Source of the DNA: an uncultured bacterium
GTDB lineage: Bacteria; Patescibacteriota; Saccharimonadia; Saccharimonadales; Saccharimonadaceae
Assembly (NCBI GenBank): GCA_902761145.1
Contig: CACWJA010000004.1
Span: 1 to 64,000 of the forward strand
Reading direction: 5' to 3'
Length of the DNA: 64,000 nt
Shown: in pieces, positions 18,158-25,711 of the stretch
Layout of the letters: every line of letters starts with the position of its first letter
How positions within the stretch are numbered: the first letter of the stretch is position 1
Made by a program: the position numbers and the translations under genes
The notes under the pieces: generated by a model
Databases searched by the model: none
The model's input: only the letters and a program-made list of their open reading frames with translations
Told to the model about the DNA's origin: nothing

Positions 18158-19207
18158 ATGGTTAAGAAGAAAAAGATTAAGATTTCTTTTCGTGCAATCC
18201 TTTCCGTGTTGACCTTAGTGTTGGTGGGATATGTGATTTATCAAAACTGGCCAGATATTTTAGATACAGTTAATCATTTGGATGATGCGAATATATTTGT
18301 ATTATTACTTTTGATACCTGAACAATTATTTATGTATTATGCTTGTGGTAAAATATTTTTTTCGTACCTTAGCAATAGACAAAGTGTGAAGAAGTTTTCA
18401 AATAAAGATGTTTTGTTGATTTCTACTGAATTGAATTTTGTGAATCATGCAATACCTGCTGGTGGGATTGGTGGGTTGGCATATTTAACATATAGATTGT
18501 TACCATATAATGTGTCGGCTGGGCAGGCGAGTTTTTTGTATATTTTTAGGTATGCAATAACTACTGTAATAAACTACGCACAGGCCTTGATAGCTATAGT
18601 CATTTTATTGATTCTTAATGCTATCCCTGATGATGCGAAATGGATTATACCTGTGTCGCTATTGATGAACATGGCAGTATTTTTCTTTTTGTGGTTTGTG
18701 GTATATATAGCAAGCAGTAAAAAACGAATCGAATTTTTTTCGAAGACTGTGGCTAAAATTATGAATTCGGTGGTGAAAATCGTAAGTTTTGGGCATAAAA
18801 GGCAATTGATGCGATACGAAAAAATTAGTAATTATTTTGCCGACATACATGAGAGTGTAAAAATGGCAAAAGAAAACAAGCGTTATCTGAAGAAGCCTGC
18901 GTTGTGGGGATTTATATATAGTTTTTGTGAGATAGCGACGTATTGGATTGTGGCGATATCTTTGGGTAGGCCAGAGCTGCTGCCGTTCATTATGGTGGGG
19001 GAAGCTATTGGGTCGGTGTTCGATGGGATTGTGCCATATGGACTATACGAACTGGGTATGGCGGGCGTGATGATAGCGTTAGGGGTAGACTTTCCGACTG
19101 CGACTATTGTGACTGTGATGACAAGGGTAATTACTCTGCTGTTTACAGTGATATCTGGGTCGGTACCGTACTATAAAGCGATTCAGAGGAAGAATAATGG
19201 AAGCTAG
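18158..19207 (+). CDS. Integral membrane protein, UPF0104/lysylphosphatidylglycerol-synthase transmembrane family
   Basis: The 349-residue protein has about eight membrane segments. The pattern AIPAGGIGGLAYLTYRL, the loop after it and the C-terminal DGIVPYGLYELGMAG segment are typical of the UPF0104 (YbhN/AglD2-like) family, related to the flippase half of MprF. These proteins are thought to move lipids or lipid-linked compounds across the membrane; the substrate here is unknown. ATG 18158 is chosen because TATAAT (18146-18151) ends 6 nt before it, a leaderless arrangement. It overlaps xseA by 11 nt. Confidence 0.8.
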   Translation: MVKKKKIKISFRAILSVLTLVLVGYVIYQNWPDILDTVNHLDDANIFVLLLLIPEQLFMYYACGKIFFSYLSNRQSVKKFSNKDVLLISTELNFVNHAIPAGGIGGLAYLTYRLLPYNVSAGQASFLYIFRYAITTVINYAQALIAIVILLILNAIPDDAKWIIPVSLLMNMAVFFFLWFVVYIASSKKRIEFFSKTVAKIMNSVVKIVSFGHKRQLMRYEKISNYFADIHESVKMAKENKRYLKKPALWGFIYSFCEIATYWIVAISLGRPELLPFIMVGEAIGSVFDGIVPYGLYELGMAGVMIALGVDFPTATIVTVMTRVITLLFTVISGSVPYYKAIQRKNNGS

Positions 19208-20288
19208 CATACAGCTTAGTCCAACTGAGTTTATTTCGGTTGTAAATCAGACATTGGAGTATGCGTATTCATCTGTATTGTTGGTGGGTGAAGTTGCGAG
19301 TTTTAAAGTCAATCAGGGGAAGTGGGTATTTTTTGATGTAAAAGATGAAGAATCTAGTGTATCATGTTTTATGACAATGTATCAATTGAGGGTTCCATTG
19401 GAAGATGGTATGAAGATAGTAGTGAGAGGCGTGCCAAAGCTTACCAAATGGGGAAAGTTTTCTTTTACGGTAAATAGTGTGATGCCTGTGGGCGAGGGTA
19501 GTATAAAAAAAGCGTATGAGTTACTAAAAAAGAAGCTAGCCGATGAAGGACTATTTGACGCAGACAAGAAGCGTGGAATACCGGGAGATTTATCTAGAGT
19601 AGGGGTAATATCCAGTACGGCGGCGGCTGGGTATGCGGATTTTATTAAAATACTCAATGAGAGATGGGGTGGTTTGGACGTGCAGGTGGCACATACTCAG
19701 GTGCAAGGTGCAGATGCATCAGATCAGATCATTAGAGCCTTGAGGTATTTTAATGAGAAAGGAGAAGTACAGATAATTGCAATATTGAGGGGTGGTGGAT
19801 CGGCAGACGATCTGGCTTGTTTTAATGATGAAGCTTTAGTGCGGGAAATAGCAGCATCAAAAATACCTGTGATTACTGGGATAGGGCATGAAGTTGATGA
19901 AAGTTTGGTGGATTTGGTAGCTGATATAAGGGCATCGACACCATCCAATGCTGCGCAAATGTTGACCCCGGATAAAAGTAGCGTGAGACAAAAAGTTGAT
20001 ATAGAAATACAGAGGGCTAGTTTAATGATAAAGGATAAAATTGATAGCTTAAAAAATAAAGAAAATGAAAAGATTGTGCGGATTTTTGAAGCTATACAGA
20101 CTAAGATTGAGGAGCATGAGAGACGGTTAGCTGAACGAATGAAATTATTGTCAGCTATGGACCCGGAGCGGGTGTTGCAACGTGGATATGCGATACTCAG
20201 AGGGAAAGTTGTGATAGGCAATAATATAAATATAGTTATGGCAGAAAAAGAAATAAAAGCATTAGTAAAGGAGATAAATGAAAGATAA
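19197..20288 (+). CDS. xseA: Exodeoxyribonuclease VII large subunit
   Basis: This is the catalytic subunit of the single-strand DNA exonuclease used in repair. The 363-residue protein has an N-terminal OB-fold (about 5-100) and the ExoVII catalytic domain with RVGVISSTAAAGYADF, ILRGGGSADDLACFNDE and PVITGIGHEVDESLVD, ending with a helical region and QRGYAIL. It is shorter than the usual 400-450, mainly in the coiled-coil part. AGAGGAAG precedes the ATG, which lies inside the 3' end of the flippase-like gene. It overlaps xseB by 11 nt. Confidence 0.93.
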   Translation: MEASIQLSPTEFISVVNQTLEYAYSSVLLVGEVASFKVNQGKWVFFDVKDEESSVSCFMTMYQLRVPLEDGMKIVVRGVPKLTKWGKFSFTVNSVMPVGEGSIKKAYELLKKKLADEGLFDADKKRGIPGDLSRVGVISSTAAAGYADFIKILNERWGGLDVQVAHTQVQGADASDQIIRALRYFNEKGEVQIIAILRGGGSADDLACFNDEALVREIAASKIPVITGIGHEVDESLVDLVADIRASTPSNAAQMLTPDKSSVRQKVDIEIQRASLMIKDKIDSLKNKENEKIVRIFEAIQTKIEEHERRLAERMKLLSAMDPERVLQRGYAILRGKVVIGNNINIVMAEKEIKALVKEINER

Positions 20289-20475
20289 GAAAAATATAAA
20301 TAATAAGATTGAAGAATTTGACCAAAGTGTTGATTGGTTTTACTCAGATGAATTTGATTTAGATAAAGTAGAAGAAAGATATAAAAAGGCTATGGCATTG
20401 GCTGAGGACATACAAAAAGATTTGAGTGAATTAAAAAATAATATTGAAATATTAGAAAAAGATTTTACAAAATAG
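20278..20475 (+). CDS. xseB: Exodeoxyribonuclease VII small subunit
   Basis: A 65-residue helical protein that binds the XseA coiled coil in multiple copies. It shows the family pattern VEERYKKAMALAEDIQKDLSEL. The start (ATG 20278) lies within the end of xseA, with AAGGAG as ribosome binding site, so synthesis is coupled. The short basic N-terminal extension is of unknown meaning. Confidence 0.88.
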   Translation: MKDKKNINNKIEEFDQSVDWFYSDEFDLDKVEERYKKAMALAEDIQKDLSELKNNIEILEKDFTK

Positions 20476-20492
20476 TATGATATAATAGGGTT

Positions 20493-21254
20493 ATGGATAA
20501 TAATCAAAGTTCGTCGCAGTCTGGTGGTTCGGTTGTTTCTGGCGGTGCTATGCCGATGGTGCAGCAGACACCTTTGGTGGTGGAGCCAAAGAAAAGCGCA
20601 AGTGGGTTGATAAAAACTATTGTAATAATAATACTATCTTTGATATCGGTTACTTTTATCGGATTATTTATATGGGTTTTTTTACAGTATAAAGATGTGC
20701 AGGAAAAAGCAGATTACAATATAAGTGTGGCGGTAGCAAAGGCGAAGGATGAACAGTCTGAACAGGATACTATTAGCTGCGAGAACCAAAAGAAAGAGCC
20801 GTTGCAGACTTTTTCTGGACCGGCAGATTATGGTCAGTTGACTTTTGAATATCCAAAAACTTGGAGCGTGTATGTGGAGTCTGATGCGGCAAATGGTGGT
20901 AATTTTAGCGCATATTTGAATCCTATACAGGTAAATACTGTATCTAAAGATACCATTAATGCTTTGAGAGTGTCTATATTGAATGACAGTTACGAGGATG
21001 TGGTAGCTAAGTATAGAAAGGAAATTGAGAAAAAGGATGCTAAGCTAACTGTGCAGTCTGTAGTAATAGGCAATGTAGAAAAGGGTACGGAGGTTACTGC
21101 GAATAGATATACCGGTACTATACCTGGTACGGACTTGAGTGGGTTTATTGTAATATTTAAGATACGCGATAAGACAGTAATAATGCAGACTGATAGTGTG
21201 TTGTTCGAAGAAGATTTTGATGCATTGCTAAGGACTGTCACGTTTAATAAGTAA
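20493..21254 (+). CDS. Membrane-anchored protein with external PsbP-like domain
   Basis: The 253-residue protein has a Ser/Gly/Gln-rich cytoplasmic tail (1-37), one membrane segment (about 41-64), a short linker and an external domain beginning with a Cys and the pattern FEYPKTWSVYVE. That pattern resembles PsbP/MOG1-like lipoprotein domains found in many unannotated Gram-positive and CPR proteins. TATAAT (20481-20486) ends 6 nt before the ATG, predicting a leaderless mRNA of its own downstream of xseB. The function is unknown. Confidence 0.75.
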   Translation: MDNNQSSSQSGGSVVSGGAMPMVQQTPLVVEPKKSASGLIKTIVIIILSLISVTFIGLFIWVFLQYKDVQEKADYNISVAVAKAKDEQSEQDTISCENQKKEPLQTFSGPADYGQLTFEYPKTWSVYVESDAANGGNFSAYLNPIQVNTVSKDTINALRVSILNDSYEDVVAKYRKEIEKKDAKLTVQSVVIGNVEKGTEVTANRYTGTIPGTDLSGFIVIFKIRDKTVIMQTDSVLFEEDFDALLRTVTFNK

Positions 21255-21298
21255 AGTTTATTATATATCATCAATATACAGTGTTATAATAGTTGTAT

Positions 21299-21979
21299 AT
21301 GAATGAGGAGGTAGATGGTATTTTGTTGGTGGCACATGAGCTGAAAGCGCCACTTGCCGTGATGAGACAATTGGCCTTTGTATTTGAGGGTGCAGGCGCT
21401 AAGGATGAACATGTACGTGCTGAGATGATAAGAGTATCTGAAAGAGCTATTAGGCAGGTAAATGATTTGGCTAGGGTGCGTAGGTTAGAGGATGGGCTAT
21501 TCACCATGGAACCAGTAGCGGTACGTGAAGTGTGCGACGCTGTATCTCATGAATTAAGTTACCTTTTGGGTAATGATCTAGGGAGTTTAGATGTGAAATA
21601 TAAGAATAAGTCAAGGCTAGTGATTGCTAATCGTGATTTGCTGTATAGCGTAGTATATAATTTTTTGCTAAATGCAATACATTATTCTGATGATAAAATG
21701 AAGACCAAGATGATAGTGAGCGATAAACATGATAAGGTGAAAATAGTAGTGAGGGATTATGGGCCGGCTTTGCCTATAGATATATGGCGTAAGATAAAGA
21801 GTGGACGAGTAGACAAGCCGACTTCTATGGCGATGAGGCCAGGGTCTTCTGGGGTGGGATTATATATAGCGTCGAAATTTTCTGAGTATATGAATGCTAA
21901 TATAGGAGTTGTGAGGCATCGTGATGGAACGAGCTTTTATATAGAGTTAATGATGTCTAACCAAGCGAGTTTGTTCTGA
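21299..21979 (+). CDS. Soluble sensor-less histidine kinase
   Basis: The 226-residue protein is a minimal histidine kinase. The phospho-acceptor His13 lies in AHELKAPL, followed by the dimerisation helices and an ATP-binding domain with N box (YNFLLNAI), G1 box (RDYGPALP) and G2 box (GSSGVGLYIAS). There is no sensor domain, membrane segment or HAMP, so it must sense cytosolic state or receive input from a partner. TATAAT (21285-21290) ends 8 nt before ATG 21299. Its TGA stop overlaps the ATG of a lone receiver gene, the likely phosphotransfer partner. Confidence 0.85.
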   Translation: MNEEVDGILLVAHELKAPLAVMRQLAFVFEGAGAKDEHVRAEMIRVSERAIRQVNDLARVRRLEDGLFTMEPVAVREVCDAVSHELSYLLGNDLGSLDVKYKNKSRLVIANRDLLYSVVYNFLLNAIHYSDDKMKTKMIVSDKHDKVKIVVRDYGPALPIDIWRKIKSGRVDKPTSMAMRPGSSGVGLYIASKFSEYMNANIGVVRHRDGTSFYIELMMSNQASLF

Positions 21980-22326
21980 TGATTTTTGTGATAGACGACG
22001 ATCGAATTATGGCAAAATGCATAGTGAGCTATGTGCGTGAAGAGACCTTGGTGTTTGCCAATGCAATTGACGCAATGGATAAAATAGCAGAGGGGATCAT
22101 TCCTAAGATGATTTTTTTGGATATATTGCTAGATGGGCCGGATGGATTTACTTTTTTGAATGAACTAGTGTCGTATAATGATACAGCTAAGATACCAGTG
22201 GTAATAGTGACATCTCTTGACATAAATAAGAACAGTTTAGCTACGTATGGGGTGGTAGGGATGTTGAATAAGGAGATAATGAGACCAGAGGATATTAGGG
22301 GATATGTCGAGCAATATTCGAAATAG
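21979..22326 (+). CDS. Stand-alone response regulator receiver (CheY-like)
   Basis: The 115-residue protein is a bare receiver domain: acidic pocket DDD (6-8), phospho-acceptor Asp48 in FLDILLDG, Thr78 and Lys98. No DNA-binding or enzymatic output domain is attached, so it should act by protein-protein contact like CheY or Spo0F. It overlaps the histidine kinase by 1 nt and recO by 23 nt, placing phospho-signalling and recombination repair in one transcription unit. Confidence 0.88.
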   Translation: MIFVIDDDRIMAKCIVSYVREETLVFANAIDAMDKIAEGIIPKMIFLDILLDGPDGFTFLNELVSYNDTAKIPVVIVTSLDINKNSLATYGVVGMLNKEIMRPEDIRGYVEQYSK

Positions 22327-22987
22327 AGATGTTAAAACTTTGGGATATGTGCTTCGTCGTACAAATTATGGCGAATCGGATAGGATATTGAACATTATTA
22401 CTCCTGATGGAAAGATATCTGCTATGGTTAAAGGGGTTCGCAAGGAGAAGTCTAAATTGGCTGGAAGTATAGAAATGTTCACTTTGACTGAATATATTAT
22501 TCATTTTGGGAAGAGCGATTTCGGTATTGTAACTGGTGCGAGAATGCAGAAATATTACAGTGAAATAATAAAAGACCTTGATAAAATAGAGCTGGCGGCC
22601 GGGATAATGAAAAGGATCAATGGCGTAGCAGAAGGGTCTGACAATTCGGATTTTTTTGACATAGTGGATCAATGTTTTAAATCAATGAATACGGACGGCG
22701 ATATGAGAATGATAGAGGCTTGGTATTTGCTGAACGTAAGGAAGATAATGGGGGAAGAGGTAAATTTTTACCGTGATGTGAAGGGAGAAAAATTGGTACA
22801 GGAAAAAAAATACGATTGGAATATGCAGGAGATGGCATTTGACGAGGGTGTAAATGGTGAATATGATGCGGATGATATAAAAGTTTTGAGATTAATAGTA
22901 AGTAATAGCTTGGCTGTGGCGCAACGCATAAAATTACGCGAAGATATGGTACTGAGAGCTTTGCGACTAGCTAGGATGGTGGTATAA
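22304..22987 (+). CDS. recO: DNA repair protein RecO
   Basis: RecO helps load RecA at gaps and anneals single strands in the RecFOR pathway. The 227-residue protein shows the N-terminal OB-fold with VLRRTNYGESDRILN...GKISAMVKGVRK, and a helical C-terminal part. The ATG at 22304 lies inside the upstream receiver gene. A later in-frame start cannot be excluded because residues 1-10 are not conserved in the family. The zinc-finger Cys cluster of some RecO proteins is not obvious. Confidence 0.85.
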   Translation: MSSNIRNRDVKTLGYVLRRTNYGESDRILNIITPDGKISAMVKGVRKEKSKLAGSIEMFTLTEYIIHFGKSDFGIVTGARMQKYYSEIIKDLDKIELAAGIMKRINGVAEGSDNSDFFDIVDQCFKSMNTDGDMRMIEAWYLLNVRKIMGEEVNFYRDVKGEKLVQEKKYDWNMQEMAFDEGVNGEYDADDIKVLRLIVSNSLAVAQRIKLREDMVLRALRLARMVV

Positions 22988-23013
22988 TATCTTGTATAAA
23001 TAAGGAGATAAAA

Positions 23014-23658
23014 ATGGCAGACTTTAATAAAGTTTTGACACCTGGGGATTATGAAAAGGGTGAGTTAAACGTAGTGATAGAGATACCTACTGGCTCTAAT
23101 CATAAAATTGAATGGGATCGTGAACATGCGTGTTTTATGCTAGACCGGGTAGAGCCTATGGCTTTTGCAAAACCATGTAATTATGGATTTATCCCACAGA
23201 CTATTGATGAAGACGGGGACGAGTTAGATGTATTAATGATCACTGATCAACCTCTTACTACTGGCATATGGATGAAGGCGAAAATATTAGGCGTAATGAA
23301 ATTTGTGGATGGTGGTGAAGTAGATGATAAGATTATATGCGTGCCAGCAGACGATCGAAATAATGGTGATGCATATAATAAACTAGAGGATTTGCCAAAG
23401 CAATTGATTAAGCAGATTGAATTTCATTTTAATCACTACAAAGACCTGAAAAAGGCTGGCACTACAAAGGTAAAGGCTTTTGAGGATGTAAAATCCGCAA
23501 AAGAAGTAATAAAGGCGTCAATCGAGAGATATGAAGAGGCGCATCCTGAGGTGCGGTTAGCCAAGAATGTAGACAAGGCAGTGAAACAGGTAAAAGGTGC
23601 AGTTTCGGAAACTATCGATGCGGCCAAAAAGGCTATAGAGGAAGCTGCAAAAGAATAG
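23014..23658 (+). CDS. ppa: Inorganic pyrophosphatase
   Basis: A soluble family I pyrophosphatase that hydrolyses PPi and pulls biosynthetic reactions forward. The 214-residue protein shows EIPTGSNHKIEWD, the NYGFIPQT segment and the metal site DEDGDELDVL. A C-terminal extension of about 45 residues, Lys/Ala-rich and helical, is beyond the usual 170-180. AAGGAG precedes the ATG at a normal distance, so this gene uses a Shine-Dalgarno. A bidirectional terminator follows. Confidence 0.95.
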   Translation: MADFNKVLTPGDYEKGELNVVIEIPTGSNHKIEWDREHACFMLDRVEPMAFAKPCNYGFIPQTIDEDGDELDVLMITDQPLTTGIWMKAKILGVMKFVDGGEVDDKIICVPADDRNNGDAYNKLEDLPKQLIKQIEFHFNHYKDLKKAGTTKVKAFEDVKSAKEVIKASIERYEEAHPEVRLAKNVDKAVKQVKGAVSETIDAAKKAIEEAAKE

Positions 23659-23671
23659 TTTATTACTATAT

Positions 23672-23705
23672 AAAAAATACCTCCATTCACAAATGGAGGT
23701 ATTTT
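23672..23705. terminator. Bidirectional terminator between ppa and the 161-aa gene
   Basis: AATACCTCCATT, a short loop and AATGGAGGTATT form a 12-bp stem flanked by A-rich and T-rich sides, serving both convergent genes. Confidence 0.9.
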
Positions 23706-23718
23706 GTGAAGTGAATAA

Positions 23719-24204
23719 TTATTCGTCGTAGTCTTCTACAACTTCGTACTCTTCACTTTCTTGGACATCGTCGATAGTGCTACCTTTGAATATTTCGTCT
23801 TTCATTTCGGCGACGACATATTTGCCGTTTACATAGACGCTCTTGGACATTTCTTCGACTTCTTTTTTGAAATCATCTAGAGCGGCTTTTGCTGCAGATT
23901 CGTCGGCAAATACAGCGTATGCAGTCATGCTGGTGATTTTGTCGCCGTCACGACCATAAACGAGATGGACTTTTAGAGGGGCATTTGCTGCGTTTTCGGA
24001 TATTCCTATTTCTTCTGCGCTAGATGTCATGACATACTTGGTGTTGTCTGACACGAAGTATGCGTCGGTTATTTGAGGTTTTTTAGTCGCAAAAAATACT
24101 GCTACAGCTATTACTACTACGGTAATTGCCGCTATACATACTCCGATGATGATGTTTTTGTTTGGGTTGTTTTTAGCTGATGTGGTTTTAGCTTTTCCAG
24201 CCAT
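23719..24204 (-). CDS. Membrane-anchored protein, unknown function
   Basis: The 161-residue protein has a Lys-rich N-terminus, one membrane segment (about 18-40) and an external alpha/beta domain of about 115 residues ending in an acidic tail. AAGGAGATATT precedes the ATG, and a TATAAT box lies about 35 nt upstream of it, so this mRNA has a normal leader. It is convergent with ppa across a shared terminator. I do not recognise the domain. Confidence 0.75.
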   Translation of the reverse strand: MAGKAKTTSAKNNPNKNIIIGVCIAAITVVVIAVAVFFATKKPQITDAYFVSDNTKYVMTSSAEEIGISENAANAPLKVHLVYGRDGDKITSMTAYAVFADESAAKAALDDFKKEVEEMSKSVYVNGKYVVAEMKDEIFKGSTIDDVQESEEYEVVEDYDE

Positions 24205-24244
24205 AATATCTCCTTATTTTATGAAGTCATTATAGCATAAGCTA

Positions 24245-25564
24245 TTACAAGTTTGCAATAGTTTGGCGAATTTGTGTGGCGGTATCGCGATTGCGAATGG
24301 TGACGGTGTCGTCTGCGAGGGTATCAAAATCTATGACTATGCACTTGGGAGTGCCGATTTCGTCTTGTTTGCGATAACGTTTGCCGATGTTACCAGAATC
24401 GTCCCAGGTGACAAAAGTGTATTTGGCGCGCAGCATATCGTAAACTTTGCGAGCTTTGGCTACTAGCTCTGGTTTGTTCTTGAGAAGTGGGGAAACGCAA
24501 TATTTGTATGGTGCGAGATTTTCTGGCAATTTTAGTACTGTGCGTTTGCTGCCGTCGATGTCTTCTTCGGTATAAGCATTGGAAAGGACGGCCAGGAATA
24601 GGCGCTCTACGCCGATAGACGGCTCGATAACGTGGGGAATAAATGTCTCGTTGGTGATTTTGTCGCGGTATTCCATAGATTTGCCAGATTCACGCTGGAT
24701 ATTGGCGAGGTCGAAGTCTGTGCGGTAGGCTAGGCCCATCAGCTCTTCTTCACCACCTGGGTAGTCGAACATAAAATCTATAGTGCGTTTGCTGTAGTGT
24801 GCACGGTCGCTAGCTGGGACTTCGTATTCGTGGATCTTACTGCTATCTAGGCCAATGACGTTTTCGAGAAAATCGTGTTGCATAGCGCGGAGCTTCTCAA
24901 AATTCTCCTCCCAGGTAGAGGGATGGACGAAATACTCTATCTCCATTTGACTGCATTCGCGATCACGCAGGATAAAGTCGCGCGGGCTGATTTCGTTACG
25001 GAAGGCTTTGCCTTGCTGAGCGAGGCCGAAAGGTAGGCTAGGATAAACAGTATCGACTATATTTTTGTAATTAGTAAAGATGCCTTGGGCTGTTTCTGGA
25101 CGGAGATAGGTTACAGAGCTATCGTCATCTATGGCGCCAACATGAGTAGAAAACATCATATTGAACTTGCGGATGGGGCCCCAAGACTCTTTGCCACAGA
25201 CGGGGCATTTGGCGTGAGTGGCGAGGAATTCTTCGGTGGTGACAGACTCGGAGATGCCATCGGCGATTTTGTCGGCGCGAAAGCGGGATTTGCATTCTTT
25301 GCACTCTACTAGAGGGTCGGCAAAGGTGGCTAGGTGGCCGGAGGCTATCCAGGTGCGAGGGTTCATAAGTATGGCGGCATCTATGCCGTACATATCGTCA
25401 CGGCTATCGACGAAATAATTCCACCAGGCGTTCATAAGGTTGCGCTTTAGCATGACGCCAAGGGGGCCAAAATCCCAGGTGCCGGCCATACCACCATATA
25501 TGTCGCTGCCTTGGAAGATAAATCCGCGGCGTTTGCATAGACTAACTATATCCTCTAACTTCAT
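24245..25564 (-). CDS. glyS: Glycyl-tRNA synthetase, homodimeric class II type
   Basis: This enzyme charges tRNA-Gly. The 439-residue protein is the alpha2 type of Gram-positives, archaea and eukaryotes rather than the alpha2beta2 type. It begins with CKRRGFIFQGSDIYGG...WDFGPLG and carries a small zinc-like insertion (CKECKSRF and CPVCGK, about 90-125), class II motif 2 (FRNEISPRDFILRDRE) and motif 3 (IGVERLFLAVL), and an anticodon-binding domain. TATAAT (25571-25576) ends 6 nt before the ATG, so a leaderless mRNA is predicted. Confidence 0.95.
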   Translation of the reverse strand: MKLEDIVSLCKRRGFIFQGSDIYGGMAGTWDFGPLGVMLKRNLMNAWWNYFVDSRDDMYGIDAAILMNPRTWIASGHLATFADPLVECKECKSRFRADKIADGISESVTTEEFLATHAKCPVCGKESWGPIRKFNMMFSTHVGAIDDDSSVTYLRPETAQGIFTNYKNIVDTVYPSLPFGLAQQGKAFRNEISPRDFILRDRECSQMEIEYFVHPSTWEENFEKLRAMQHDFLENVIGLDSSKIHEYEVPASDRAHYSKRTIDFMFDYPGGEEELMGLAYRTDFDLANIQRESGKSMEYRDKITNETFIPHVIEPSIGVERLFLAVLSNAYTEEDIDGSKRTVLKLPENLAPYKYCVSPLLKNKPELVAKARKVYDMLRAKYTFVTWDDSGNIGKRYRKQDEIGTPKCIVIDFDTLADDTVTIRNRDTATQIRQTIANL

Positions 25565-25711
25565 GTATATATTATACCATAATGTAAATGACAGATAGAT
25601 ATTAGCTAGTCAATGAAGGTGCATTTGATTTTGTAGTCAACATGCTATGATGATATTTGCACCAATAACGAAAATGCGCTTAGGCTTGATAATGGTAAAT
25701 TAATTATACTA

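Noticed and set aside
25620-25672. GGTGCA/TGCACC inverted repeat downstream of the start region of glyS
   Set aside because: Only 6 bp with a long loop, and no similarity to either palindrome family; likely chance.
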